A stretch of DNA of 64,000 nt from Streptomyces sp. NBC_01317 (GCF_035961655.1 NZ_CP108393.1:4793001-4857000), one strand, 5' to 3'. Shown: positions 52,485 to 60,722, numbered from the stretch's first letter. Numbers and translations: made by a program. Notes: generated from the letters alone by a model not told the origin.

Positions 52485-52516
52485 TATTTAGCATGAGTAA
52501 TGAGTTACGCTAAATA
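52485..52516. promoter_or_regulatory. MarR operator overlapping the marR-type gene start
   Basis: TATTTAGC (52485-52492) and GCTAAATA (52509-52516) form a perfect 8-bp inverted repeat, with GTAATGAGTTAC nested inside. The dyad ends one base before the preferred start codon. It is strikingly AT-rich for this genome. Confidence 0.8.
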
Positions 52517-52517
52517 C

Positions 52518-52958
52518 ATGCCTGATCTGTCCCACGGTGACGAGAACGACGACGCCGTGAACGCTCTCCGATCCGCCGTCATGCGGCTGGGCCGGCGACT
52601 GAAGCACCAACGTGTGGACGAGTCGCTGAGCCCCACCGAGATGTCGGTGCTCGGCACCCTCGCCCGCTGTGGCTCGGCCACCCCGGGGGAGCTGGCCCGC
52701 AAGGAGCACGTACAGCCGCCGTCGATGACCAGAATCGTCGCGTTGCTCGAAGCGAAGGGCCTGGTCAGGCTGGAGCCGCATCCCGACGACCGTCGGCAGA
52801 AGGTGGTCAGCCAGACAGAAGAGGCCGAGGCGATGCTCGAACAGAGCCGCCGCAAGCGCAACGTCTGGCTCGCTTCCCTCGCCGAGGGCCTCGACGAGGA
52901 CGAATGGGCGAAGCTGCGCGCTGCCGCCCCTGTCCTGGAGAAGCTCGCCCACCTCTGA
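52518..52958 (+). CDS. MarR-family transcriptional regulator
   Basis: A 146-residue winged-helix repressor. LSPTEMSVLGTLARCGSATPGELARKEHVQPPSMTRIVALLEAKGLVRLEPHPDDRRQKVVSQTEEAEAML is the MarR winged helix with the DDRR wing tip. MarR proteins are dimers that respond to small aromatic compounds or oxidants. The gene is 43 bases before an MFS exporter gene in the same direction, the classic marR-efflux pair. The ATG at 52518 follows the operator; an in-frame ATG at 52500 lies inside it. With no ribosome-binding site, the messenger may be leaderless. Confidence 0.93.
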   Translation: MPDLSHGDENDDAVNALRSAVMRLGRRLKHQRVDESLSPTEMSVLGTLARCGSATPGELARKEHVQPPSMTRIVALLEAKGLVRLEPHPDDRRQKVVSQTEEAEAMLEQSRRKRNVWLASLAEGLDEDEWAKLRAAAPVLEKLAHL

Positions 52959-53001
52959 TCCGCCACCGCTGACCCGCGCGCCGCAAGGAGGCGAAACCAC
53001 G

Positions 53002-54411
53002 TTGAGTTCGGGATCCGGAGCAGACTCCGCCCCCGCACCGCAATCCGCCCACGACAGCAGTAACGGCAGTACGAGCACCACCGGCACTACCAGCACCATC
53101 AGCACGGACGCCGCCCCCACCCCCACCAAGGGCGGCACTTTCTCGTCCCTCAAGATCCGCAACTACCGGTTGTTCGCCACGGGCGCCGTGGTCTCCAACA
53201 TCGGTACGTGGATGTCCCGCATCACCCAGGACTGGCTGGTCCTGAGCCTCACCGGCTCCTCGGCGGCCGTCGGTATCACGACGGCGCTCCAGTTCCTGCC
53301 GATGCTCCTCTTCGGTCTGTACGGCGGCGTCATCGCCGACCGCTACCCGAAGCGCCAGATCCTGCTGGTCACCCAGGCCGCCATGGGACTCTGCGGACTC
53401 TCCCTCGCCCTTCTGACCCTGTCCGGCCACGTCCAGGTGTGGCACGTCTACCTGATCGCGTTCCTGCTCGGCATGGTGACGGTGGTCGACAACCCGAGCC
53501 GGCAGTCGTTCGTCTCCGAGATGGTCGGCCCGAGCCAGCTGCGCAACGCCGTCAGCCTCAACTCGGCGAACTTCCAGTCGGCGCGCCTGATCGGCCCCGC
53601 CGTCGCGGGTGTGCTGATCACGACGGTCGGCAGCGGATATGCCTTCCTCCTGAACGGTCTCTCCTTCCTGGCGCCGCTCGCCGGACTGCTCCTGATGCGC
53701 CAGAGCGAGCTGTTCAAGGTCGAGCGGGTGCCGCGCGGCAAGGGACAGTTGCGGGAGGGACTGCGGTACGTACGGGGCAAGCCCGAACTCGTCGGCCCGA
53801 TCGTCCTCGTCGGCTTCATCGGCACGTTCGGCTTCAACTTCCCCATCTGGCTGACGGCGTTCGCGCACGAGATCTTCCGCGGCGGGGCCGGGCTGTACTC
53901 GTTCTTCAACATCCTGATGGCGGTCGGTTCCCTGGCCGCGGCCCTCCTCGCGGCCCGCCGCCGCTCCTCGCGGCTGCGCCTGATGATCCTGGCGGGCGTG
54001 GGCTTCGGACTGCTGGAGGTCCTGGTCGCCTTCGCGCCGTCCGTGTGGCTCTTCTCGCTGCTGCTGCTGCCGATCGGGATGCTCGGCATGACGACCAACA
54101 TCAGCGCGAACACCAGCGTCCAGATGGCGGCCGACCCCACGATGCGGGGCCGGGTGATGAGCCTCTACATGATGGTCTTCGTCGGCGGCACCCCGGTGGG
54201 CGGCCCGCTCCTGGGCTGGGTGACGGACACGTACGGAGCCCGCGTCGGCTTCGCGACGGGCGGCGCGGTCTCCCTGATCGCGGCGGCCACGATCGGCGTG
54301 ATCCTGACCCGGGTGGTCGGCGTCCGCGTAAAGATCGACCTCCGGGGCGGCCGCCCCCACGTGGACCTCGTACCGAGAACGGCGGGGGAACGGGTGCCGG
54401 CGACGGTGTGA
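53002..54411 (+). CDS. MFS exporter, DHA3 type, under the MarR regulator
   Basis: A 469-residue transporter with 12 helices. The N-terminal 45 residues are Ser/Thr-rich and disordered. SLKIRNYRLFATGAVVSNIGTWMSRITQDWLVLSLTGSSAAVGITTALQFLPMLLFGLYGGVIADRYPKRQILL includes the loop 2-3 motif GGVIADRYPKRQIL. MVTVVDNPSRQSFVSEMVG and NAVSLNSANFQSARLIGPAVAGVLI are strongly typical of enterobactin/macrolide DHA3 exporters. It starts with TTG at 53002, chosen because AAGGAGG lies 12 bases upstream. A terminator follows at 54430. Confidence 0.93.
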   Translation: MSSGSGADSAPAPQSAHDSSNGSTSTTGTTSTISTDAAPTPTKGGTFSSLKIRNYRLFATGAVVSNIGTWMSRITQDWLVLSLTGSSAAVGITTALQFLPMLLFGLYGGVIADRYPKRQILLVTQAAMGLCGLSLALLTLSGHVQVWHVYLIAFLLGMVTVVDNPSRQSFVSEMVGPSQLRNAVSLNSANFQSARLIGPAVAGVLITTVGSGYAFLLNGLSFLAPLAGLLLMRQSELFKVERVPRGKGQLREGLRYVRGKPELVGPIVLVGFIGTFGFNFPIWLTAFAHEIFRGGAGLYSFFNILMAVGSLAAALLAARRRSSRLRLMILAGVGFGLLEVLVAFAPSVWLFSLLLLPIGMLGMTTNISANTSVQMAADPTMRGRVMSLYMMVFVGGTPVGGPLLGWVTDTYGARVGFATGGAVSLIAAATIGVILTRVVGVRVKIDLRGGRPHVDLVPRTAGERVPATV

Positions 54412-54429
54412 GGCGGCGGGGGTACGCGT

Positions 54430-54464
54430 GTGGCCCTGAGACGGCGGATGCCGGTCAGGGCCAC
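54430..54464. terminator. Hairpin after the MarR-MFS operon
   Basis: GTGGCCCTGA pairs exactly with TCAGGGCCAC around a 15-base loop that is itself palindromic. It lies between the MFS stop codon and the convergent Uma2 relic, so it can serve both directions. Confidence 0.7.
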
Positions 54465-54487
54465 GGTGGCGGATGGGGGCGCGAGGC

Positions 54488-54965
54488 TCAGTCGCGGGGG
54501 AAGTCCGCGGTCCTCAGCCTGAGATCGACGCTGGTACCGGTCAGGTCGATCTCGTTGCCGAATGGGACGATGAGCTCGGCGGTGTAGTCGCTGTCCTTCG
54601 GCTCCTTGTAGACGTGGCAGCGGCGGGTGTAGGGGTCGGCGATCAGGTACACCGGGACCTCGGCCGCCGCATACGCCGTCTTCTTGGGGCCGTCGGCGAG
54701 TCTGGCCACGTCCGGTGCGAATCCGTTCTGGGGGCCGGGGAAATTGATCCGCACGTCTGAGAGCACCCTGACGCCCACGCCGAACCTGTCCTCCAGGGCT
54801 CGTACCACGCGGCGGATGATTTCCCTGTGGGCGTCCTGTTGTGGCGACATGTGGATGTTCCCCCCCCCCGACAATCTCGACCTTGTAACCCTCGGGGACG
54901 GGCATCTGCTCAAGTCGTTCGAACAGCATGTCCAGAATCAGCTTTTCGCTCTCTACGACGGTCAT
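54488..54965 (-). pseudogene. Uma2-family gene broken by a frameshift in a G10 tract
   Basis: Two overlapping frames together make one Uma2-family protein of about 158 residues. The first frame begins MTVVESEKLILDMLFERLEQ (ATG at 54965, GGGAGGAG before it) and runs into a 10-base C-run on the plus strand at 54860-54869 (G10 on the coding strand). There the reading frame shifts, and the second frame continues as NIHMSPQQDAHREIIRRVVRAL, DVRINFPGPQNGFAPDVARL and EVPVYLIADPYTRRCHVYKEP. A run of nine would restore the frame. Either the gene is phase-variable, or it is dead, or the assembly miscounts the tract. Confidence 0.8.
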
Positions 54966-55069
54966 CGTGGCGCTCCTCCCCGCTGCCGGGCAATGTGGCA
55001 GCCGCGCGGTACAACGCTGGGCGCGGTGACCGGGTTACGAGCGGGGGCTCGGCCGGGGAAGCTGGGCGT

Positions 55070-55729
55070 ATGAGACTCTTCGCCGCCGTGTTGCCGCCTG
55101 ATCACGTCGTTGCGGAACTCGCCGGTGCCGTGGGGGCGTTGCGGGAGCTTGAGCGTCGTGGTGCGGGTGCTTTGCGGTGGACCGGGGAGGCTGGGTGGCA
55201 CTTCACGCTCGCCTTCATGGGGGAGGTGGACGACGCGGTGGTGCCGGAGCTGACCGAGCGGCTGGGGCGGGCCGCGTACCGTACCGAGCCCTTCTCGCTG
55301 CGCGTCCACGGCAGTGGGCACTTCGGCGGGCGGGCGCTGTGGGCCGGGGCCGCCGGGGGGCTCGACGCGTTGCGGCTCCTCGCCGAGCGGACGGATGCCG
55401 CCGCGCGGCGGGCCGGGGTGCCGATGGAGGAACACCGGCGTTATCAGCCTCACCTCACCCTGGCTCGTACGGAGCGGGAAAGAGGTGACGACGGTGCCGG
55501 GGACGGCCTGCGGCCGTACGTCGAGGCGCTGGGCGGCTTCGAAGGGACGCCTTGGGAGGTGTCCGAGCTGGCGCTCGTACGCAGCCGGTTGCCTGGGACG
55601 GCGGGGGTGGGGTGGAGGCCGGGCCAGGTTCCGCGCTACGAGACGGTCGCGCGTTGCCCGCTCGGGGCGGGCCCCGGCGGCCCCCCGGGCGAGGGTGTCG
55701 CTCCCGCCCGACGTAACCTCGACAGGTGA
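55070..55729 (+). CDS. thpR: RNA 2',3'-cyclic phosphodiesterase
   Basis: A 219-residue 2H phosphoesterase. The two catalytic HxTx motifs are HFTLAFMGEV (residues about 44-53) and HLTLARTERERG (about 128-139). MRLFAAVLPPDHVVAEL opens the fold. The ancestor of the family is the 2'-5' RNA ligase; members now hydrolyse cyclic phosphates at RNA ends. The ATG at 55070 was chosen; in-frame codons before it include no better start. The C-terminal 25 residues are Pro/Gly-rich and beyond the family core. Its stop codon overlaps the GTG of a small membrane gene. Confidence 0.92.
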   Translation: MRLFAAVLPPDHVVAELAGAVGALRELERRGAGALRWTGEAGWHFTLAFMGEVDDAVVPELTERLGRAAYRTEPFSLRVHGSGHFGGRALWAGAAGGLDALRLLAERTDAAARRAGVPMEEHRRYQPHLTLARTERERGDDGAGDGLRPYVEALGGFEGTPWEVSELALVRSRLPGTAGVGWRPGQVPRYETVARCPLGAGPGGPPGEGVAPARRNLDR

Positions 55730-55815
55730 ACCCCAAGACCCGAAACCAAATCATGGCCGGCGTGCTGGTGCTGATGTTCGTGATCGTGGCTGTCGCGGCG
55801 GCTGTCGGGGGTTAG
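55726..55815 (+). CDS. Micro-protein, one membrane helix, 29 residues
   Basis: A very short gene that starts GTGA over the thpR stop codon. The product MNPKTRNQIMAGVLVLMFVI then VAVAAAVGG has a basic N-terminus and a single hydrophobic helix. The overlap, the codon use and the helix suggest a real translated micro-protein coupled to thpR. A small basic-plus-helix protein of this kind occurs widely in Streptomyces as I recall, with no assigned function. Confidence 0.7.
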   Translation: MNPKTRNQIMAGVLVLMFVIVAVAAAVGG

Positions 55816-55861
55816 GGCCTGTCCGCCGGACACGCCCTGGACGCCGGGCCGCCGACGACCA

Positions 55862-55888
55862 GGGGTACGCGGTGTCACCGCGTACCCC
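55862..55888. terminator. Bidirectional terminator between the micro-protein and the aldo/keto reductase genes
   Basis: GGGGTACGCGG pairs exactly with CCGCGTACCCC around TGTCA. It sits between convergent stop codons at 55815 and 55901. Confidence 0.85.
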
Positions 55889-55900
55889 CACCACCGCCGA

Positions 55901-56887
55901 CTACCAGGCGAAGGCTTCCGGCGACTCGCCGGGGCCGGGGAAGATCTCCTCCAGCGACGCCAGCACCTCGTCCGACAGCTCCAGGTCCACCGCGCGTACG
56001 GCGGACTCCAGCTGCTCCAGGGTCCGGGGCCCCGAGATCGGGCCCGTCACGCCCGGCCGGGTGAGCAGCCAGGCCAGCGCCGCCTCGCCCGGGTCGATGC
56101 CGTGCTTGTCGAGCAGGTCCTCGTACGACTGGATCTGCGCCCGGACGGCCGGGTCGGTGATCCCGCCGCCCGAACGGCCCCCGGACGCCGTGCCCTCGCG
56201 CTCCTTGCGCAGCACGCCGCCCAGCCGGCCACCGGCCAGCGGCGACCACGGGAGGACACCCAGGCCGTACTCACGTGCGGCCGGGATGACCTCCATCTCG
56301 GCGCGCCGCTCGACGAGGTTGTACAGGCACTGCTCGCTGACCAGGCCGTACGAACCGTGGCGCTGCGCCGTCTCGTTCGTCTGGGCGATCTTCCAGCCGG
56401 GGAAGTTGGACGACCCCGCGTAGAGGATCTTGCCCTGGGCTATCAGGGTGTCGATCGCCTGCCACATCTCCTCGACCGGGGTGGCACGGTCGATGTGGTG
56501 GAACTGGTAGAGGTCGATGTAGTCGGTCTGGAGCCGCTTGAGGCTGGCCTCCACCGAACGGCGGATGTTGAGGGCGGAGAGCTTGTGGTGGTTGGGCCAC
56601 GCCTGGTCGCCCTCGCCCATGTACGCGTTCAGCTTGGTGGCGAGGACGACCTTGTCACGGCGGTCGCCGCCCTGGGCGAACCAGGTGCCGAGGATCTCCT
56701 CGGTACGGCCCTTGCCCGCCGTCCTGCCGTAGATGTTGGCGGTGTCGAAGAAGTTGACGCCCGCGTCGAGGGCGGCATCCATGATGGTGTGGCTGTCGGA
56801 TTCGTTCGTCAGCGGGCCGAAGTTCATCGTCCCGAGGACGAGTCGGCTGACCTCGAGTCCCGTGCGTCCGAGCTGCGTGTACTTCAT
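55901..56887 (-). CDS. Aldo/keto reductase
   Basis: A 328-residue NADPH-dependent reductase with a TIM-barrel fold. MKYTQLGRTGLEVSRLVLGTMNFG starts the barrel. FFDTANIYGRTAGKGRTEEILG holds the catalytic Asp and Tyr, KVVLATKLNAYMG the catalytic Lys, and DLYQFHHIDRATPVEEMW the His. VLPWSPLAGGRLGG binds cofactor. These belong to the AKR group similar to Gre3/YajO-type enzymes with unknown substrates. It begins at ATG 56887. The gene lies alone; the pip gene upstream ends 87 bases away on the same strand. Confidence 0.92.
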   Translation of the reverse strand: MKYTQLGRTGLEVSRLVLGTMNFGPLTNESDSHTIMDAALDAGVNFFDTANIYGRTAGKGRTEEILGTWFAQGGDRRDKVVLATKLNAYMGEGDQAWPNHHKLSALNIRRSVEASLKRLQTDYIDLYQFHHIDRATPVEEMWQAIDTLIAQGKILYAGSSNFPGWKIAQTNETAQRHGSYGLVSEQCLYNLVERRAEMEVIPAAREYGLGVLPWSPLAGGRLGGVLRKEREGTASGGRSGGGITDPAVRAQIQSYEDLLDKHGIDPGEAALAWLLTRPGVTGPISGPRTLEQLESAVRAVDLELSDEVLASLEEIFPGPGESPEAFAW

Positions 56888-56974
56888 GTCGCACTAGCCA
56901 ACGCGTTCGAGCGCACTCGAAGCAAGCCCCCGTCCGCCGCTTGACCACTCGGCGTGGTTGTACGGGCGCCGCCT

Positions 56975-58156
56975 CTACCGGCCCGCGAAATCGTCCAGCG
57001 CCGTCCGTACGGCGAGCCGTTCGGTGATGCTGCCCTTGTGCCCCGCGTCCTCCACGATCACCAGCCGGGCGTCCTTCCAGGCGCGCGCCAACTCCCAGGC
57101 GGTGACCAGGGGCCCGCCCAGGTCGAACCGGCCGTGGACGAGGACCCCCGGGATGCCCGCCAGCCGGTCCGCGCCGCGCAGCAGCGAACCCTCCTCCAGC
57201 CAGGCGGCGTGGGAGAAGTAGTGCGCGCAGATCCGGACGAGGGCCAGGCGGGCGGCCGGGGGCCGGTCGCTGTACGGGCGGGCCGAGCCGTGGGGTTCCT
57301 GGGAGAGCACGGCGTCCTCCCAGGCGCACCAGTCGGCCGTGGCCCGCTCCCGTACGGCGGGGTCGGGGCTTTCGGTCAACCGGGCGTAGGCGGCGAGGAG
57401 TTCGAAGAGGTCGCTGCCGGGGTCGCCTCCGGGGCTGCCTCCTGGGCCACCTCCTGGGCCACCTCCTGGGCCACCTCTTGGGCCACCTCCGAGGTGGCGT
57501 TGGCGGTGGCCTTGGTGGTGGCGTTGGAGGCCACCACCGTTCCGCTCGTCCTCCGGAACGCCGTCGCGGAAGCGTTCCCACTCCTCGGGGAAGATCCGGC
57601 CGGCGCCCCGGTACAGCCAGTCGATCTCCGAGCGGCGGGTGGTGGTGACGGCCGAGATGACGATCTCCGAGACGCGCTCGGGGTGGCGCTCGGCGTACGC
57701 GAGGATGAGTGTGGAGCCCCAGGACCCCCCGTACAGCAGCCACTTGTCGATGCCGAGGTGGACGCGCAGCCGTTCCATGTCGGCGATCAGGTGGTCGGTG
57801 GTGTTGTGCCGCAGGTCGGTGGCGGGATCGCTCGCGTGGGGGGTGCTGCGCCCGCAGTTGCGCTGGTCGAAGAGGACAACGCGGTAGCGGGCCGGGTCGA
57901 AGTACCGCCGCATGGTGGGGTTGCACCCGGACCCCGGCCCGCCATGAACGACGAGGGCGGCCTTGCCAGCCGGATTCCCACAGACCTCCCAGTAGACAAG
58001 ATTCCCGTCCCCGACGTCGAGCAGCCCGTGGTCGTAGGGCTCGACGGGCGGATAGTGCGGGGAGTGCGGGTAGTGCGGGTAGTGCGGGTAGTCGGGGGAT
58101 GTGGCGGGGGGTGGTGGGTTGGGGGCGGGGGTGGGCTGAGGTATGGGCTGCGGCAT
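56975..58156 (-). CDS. pip: Prolyl aminopeptidase with a glycine-rich insertion
   Basis: A 393-residue alpha/beta hydrolase that removes N-terminal proline (S33). The oxyanion region VVHGGPGSGCNPTMRRYFDP, the nucleophile GGSWGSTLILAYAERHPERV, the Asp in VLVHGRFDLGGPL and the His in VEDAGHKGS complete the triad. After MPQPIPQ an N-terminal tail repeats YPHYPHYPHSPHYP. Between the core and cap (residues about 210-250) the chain has a Gly-Gly-Pro repeat (GGGPRGGPGGGPGGGPGG) made by a 12-bp tandem repeat near 57430-57500. The usual family lacks this. The ATG at 58156 has AGGAG upstream. Confidence 0.9.
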   Translation of the reverse strand: MPQPIPQPTPAPNPPPPATSPDYPHYPHYPHSPHYPPVEPYDHGLLDVGDGNLVYWEVCGNPAGKAALVVHGGPGSGCNPTMRRYFDPARYRVVLFDQRNCGRSTPHASDPATDLRHNTTDHLIADMERLRVHLGIDKWLLYGGSWGSTLILAYAERHPERVSEIVISAVTTTRRSEIDWLYRGAGRIFPEEWERFRDGVPEDERNGGGLQRHHQGHRQRHLGGGPRGGPGGGPGGGPGGSPGGDPGSDLFELLAAYARLTESPDPAVRERATADWCAWEDAVLSQEPHGSARPYSDRPPAARLALVRICAHYFSHAAWLEEGSLLRGADRLAGIPGVLVHGRFDLGGPLVTAWELARAWKDARLVIVEDAGHKGSITERLAVRTALDDFAGR

Positions 58157-58266
58157 GGAGGTGCTCCTGCGGGCGGGGGCGGGGTGGGCGGTCCCGACCT
58201 TAGAGCGCGGGAGGGGGCGGGGCGGGGTGGGGTGGGGCGGGGTGGGGCGGTGACTGTTCGGTTGAT

Positions 58267-58619
58267 GTGCGGGTTCGGGCCGAGGGGTAGTCGGGGGCAC
58301 CCGGGTTGTGTGGTTCGGGTGGGGCCGCCCCTTGTTGTTGATTGTCGCGGGGCCGGGGTGGGCGTCAAGGGCGCTCCTGCGTCGCGTCGGCTTCGCCGAT
58401 TCCACTTCGTTCCACCCTTGACGCCCACCCCGGCCCCGCTAGGGAAGGCGGAGGGGGGCGGCCCGGGGGGAGGGGTCCCCGGAGGGCCCGTCTGTGCCTG
58501 GTGTTTCGTCGCGGTCCGCGCCTTTCGGCGGGGTGTTGCGCACCACTTGAATGGGGCGGTGGCGAGTCGTCTCGGCGGCCAACCACCGTCTGTTGGCGGG
58601 TGTGCAGGCACCGTGTCTG
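58267..58619. repeat. Left arm of a 1.15-kb inverted repeat
   Basis: About 353 bp that recur inverted at 59070-59421, with an identity of roughly 80-85% by eye. The arm holds a strong hairpin at 58348-58438: a perfect 24-bp stem whose loop of 43 bases itself contains TCGGCTTCGCCGA. Confidence 0.8.
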
Positions 58620-58669
58620 TGGTGGGTGGGTGGTGGGGCGGTGGTGGTGGGGGGAGGCGGCTGGTCTGG

Positions 58670-58780
58670 CCTGTTTCGGTGGGTTGTTTGCTGTGAGAGC
58701 CCTTTAACGCAACACAGGACACAAGACCGGGCGGGAGGAGCCCCCGGGAGTCCTCAAAGCTAGGGCAATTGGTGCATTTG
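58670..58780. repeat. Direct repeat copy 1 in the spacer
   Basis: About 110 bp starting GTTTCGGTGGGTTG and including AACACAGGAC and CCTCAAAGC recur at 58908-59020 in the same orientation with scattered changes. Neither copy resembles a tRNA. Confidence 0.65.
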
Positions 58781-58907
58781 GCCTGGTGGGGTGTGGTGGT
58801 GGGCAGTCTTGGCGGCCGACTGCCGCCCACCGGCCCGTACGCGGGCGTCAAGCCGGAGCTGAGTGGGTGGTGGGGGCATGTGTGGTGGGTGGGGCGGTCG
58901 CCGGGCC

Positions 58908-59020
58908 CGTTTCGGTGGGTTGTGTGCTGTCGGAGCCCCTTAACGAAACACAGGACGCAAGACCAGGGGTAAGAGGCCCTCAGCAGGCCTCAAAGCCTGG
59001 GCGAATGGGGTGTATTGGTC
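58908..59020. repeat. Direct repeat copy 2 in the spacer
   Basis: This is the second copy of the 110-bp unit (GTTTCGGTGGGTTG ... AACACAGGAC ... CCTCAAAGC). The repeat period is about 238 bp, and the sequence before each copy is also alike (GGTGGGTGG-rich). Confidence 0.65.
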
Positions 59021-59069
59021 ACCAGGGCTGCCCGGGGCCCTGCCCGACCCCGCAGCTGACCACGGATCT

Positions 59070-59421
59070 CAGACACGGTGCTTGCACACCCGCCAACGGA
59101 CGGTTGTCAGCCGCCGAGACGAGTGGCCACCGCCCCATTCAGGTGGTGCGCAAAGCCCCGCCGAGAGCCGAGGCCCGCGACGAAACCCCAACCGCATCCG
59201 GGGATTGTCGGGGACCCTTCCCCCGGGCCGCCCCCCCAGCCTTCCCTTGCGGTTTCGGGGCGGGTGTCAAGGGTGGAGCGCAGTGGAATCGGCGAAGCCG
59301 ACGCTCCGCAGGAGCGCCCTTGACGCCCGGCCCGAAACCGCGACACTCAACCGCAAGGGGCGGCCCCACCCGAACCACACAACCCGGCCACCCCCGACTA
59401 CCCCTCGGCCCGAACCCGCAC
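59070..59421. repeat. Right arm of the 1.15-kb inverted repeat
   Basis: This is the inverted counterpart of 58267-58619. Its own hairpin at 59251-59339 starts GGTTTCGGGGCGGG and ends CCGGCCCGAAACC-like with a few mismatches; the inner CATTCCACTGCG/GGAATCGG part faces the left arm's loop. Confidence 0.8.
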
Positions 59422-59477
59422 CCGAAATCCCCCGCCCCCTCACCCCCCCTCACCCCCCTCCCACCCCCCCTCCCCCC

Positions 59478-60053
59478 TCACCGGTGTCTGACATGCAAGT
59501 GGCCCTCCAACCGAAACGGGGGGTGCGGCGCGAGTGTTCTCTCGTACACGTAGCCGGCCTTCTCGGCCACGCGGCACGAGGCCCGGTTGTCCACCTGGTG
59601 CAGCAGTTCCAGCCGGTTCACCACCGGGCTGCCAAGGGTGGTGAATGCCCACACCGTCGCCGTCTCCACCGCATGCGGCGCCACGCCGCGCCCCCGGGCC
59701 GCCGCCACGGTCCAGTAGCCGACCTCCGCCGTTTCCGAAGCGCTGGAAGCGCCCGAAGCGCCCGCCATCGGTCCCGGCCGTTTGACGACCACATGTCCGG
59801 CCAACCGCCCCTCCTCGAACACGGCGAAGCTCAGCCGCGTCCCCGTCGTCCAGCCCCGCGACCGCTCCTCCAGCCAGCGGACCGCCCCCGCCTCGCCCCT
59901 CACGGGGTTCTGCGTCGACCGGACCATCAACGGGTCGTCGTACGCCTCGATGAGGGCCGGGAGGTCCCCCTCCCGCCACGGGCGCAGCGTCAGCGCCGGG
60001 GCCGTCGCCGTGGCCGGGGCGTGGAGGATTGTCCGCGGGGCGGTCTCTCTCAT
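59478..60053 (-). CDS. GNAT-family N-acetyltransferase
   Basis: A 191-residue acetyl-CoA-dependent acyltransferase of the RimJ/RimL-like type. ALTLRPWREGDLPALIEAYDDP is the N-terminal strand-helix, GHVVVKRPG and AEVGYWTVAAARGRGVAPHAVETATVWAF carry the acetyl-CoA loop (RGRGVA), and NRLELLHQVDNRASCRVAEKAGYVYE is the conserved C-terminal motif in RimJ/RimL enzymes. It overlaps the upstream TetR gene by four bases (ATGA), so the pair is one operon. The substrate is unknown; many act on protein N-termini or drugs. Confidence 0.9.
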   Translation of the reverse strand: MRETAPRTILHAPATATAPALTLRPWREGDLPALIEAYDDPLMVRSTQNPVRGEAGAVRWLEERSRGWTTGTRLSFAVFEEGRLAGHVVVKRPGPMAGASGASSASETAEVGYWTVAAARGRGVAPHAVETATVWAFTTLGSPVVNRLELLHQVDNRASCRVAEKAGYVYERTLAPHPPFRLEGHLHVRHR

Positions 60054-60622
60054 TCGGTGCGTTCCAACAGCGTCCGCGCCGCCGTCAGGAACAGCGCGCA
60101 GATCTCGTCCGCGTCCGCCCCCGCCAACGGCTCCATGCGGCTGACGTCGCGGACCAGGCCGATGCCCACCAGCCACGCGAGGATCAGTTGGGCGCGCAGC
60201 GTCGCGTCCGGGGCGTCGGTCAGGGTGGAAAGCGCGCCCGCGTAGTCCGCGCCCAGTTGTTCGGCGATGGTGGCCGCCGGGCCCTCGCTGCCGAGCGAGC
60301 GCAGGAAGGTCACCAGTGTGTGGTCGCGCCGCTGGCCCGGCTCGTCGCGGAGCATGCTGCGCAGCGTGGTGTCGAGCAGCTTCTCCAGTGGTGTGGTGTC
60401 CAGTTGGGCCCGGCCCTCGCGGGCCGCCACCGCCTCGAACACCGCGGCCTTGGAGCCGAAGTAGCGGAAGATCAACGACTGGTTCGCCCCCGCGCGTTCC
60501 GCGATGTCCCGCACGGTCGTACGGGCGAAACCGCGCTCCGCGAAGAGGGTGGTGGCGGCATCGAGCAACGCCTGTCGGGTCCCGGCCGCGTCGCGGCGGC
60601 GGGGTTGTTGTTTTTCGGCCAC
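60050..60622 (-). CDS. TetR-family transcriptional regulator
   Basis: A 190-residue repressor. TRQALLDAATTLFAERGFARTTVRDIAERAGANQSLIFRYFGSKAAVFEAV is the TetR helix-turn-helix. The C-terminal domain (LEKLLDTTLRSMLRDEP...LILAWLVGIGLVRDV) is the ligand-binding dimer part. It starts with GTG at 60622 and diverges from the P450 gene. The perfect-spaced dyad TTGTAAGC-N4-GCTTGCAA (60703-60722) between them is its likely operator, so it probably controls both itself and the P450 set. Confidence 0.93.
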   Translation of the reverse strand: MAEKQQPRRRDAAGTRQALLDAATTLFAERGFARTTVRDIAERAGANQSLIFRYFGSKAAVFEAVAAREGRAQLDTTPLEKLLDTTLRSMLRDEPGQRRDHTLVTFLRSLGSEGPAATIAEQLGADYAGALSTLTDAPDATLRAQLILAWLVGIGLVRDVSRMEPLAGADADEICALFLTAARTLLERTE

Positions 60623-60702
60623 GGTCCCTCCCAGCGCACACCGTAGCGCCCGAGCCGCCCGGGGACGGCCGTCTTGACGCCTCCCCGACGGCCTGCCTAG
60701 CG

Positions 60703-60722
60703 TTGTAAGCGTCTGCTTGCAA
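60703..60722. promoter_or_regulatory. TetR operator between the regulator and the P450 genes
   Basis: TTGTAAGCGTCTGCTTGCAA is a 20-bp dyad with one mismatch (TTGTAAGC against TTGCAAGC). It lies in the 165-bp divergent gap and is markedly AT-rich. Confidence 0.8.

Larger units (their letters stand above)
58157..59477. other. 1.3-kb non-coding region upstream of pip
   Basis: No gene with normal codon use is visible on either strand. The region is a GT/GC-rich mosaic built from a large inverted repeat (58267-58619 and 59070-59421) around a spacer with two direct repeats. GTGGGGCGGGGTGGGG runs lie at its pip end (about 58214-58250). Confidence 0.7.

Noticed and set aside
58670..59020. Direct repeats as tRNA genes or attachment sites
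   Set aside because: They do not fold as a cloverleaf and no anticodon arm or T-loop is visible; no integrase lies near.
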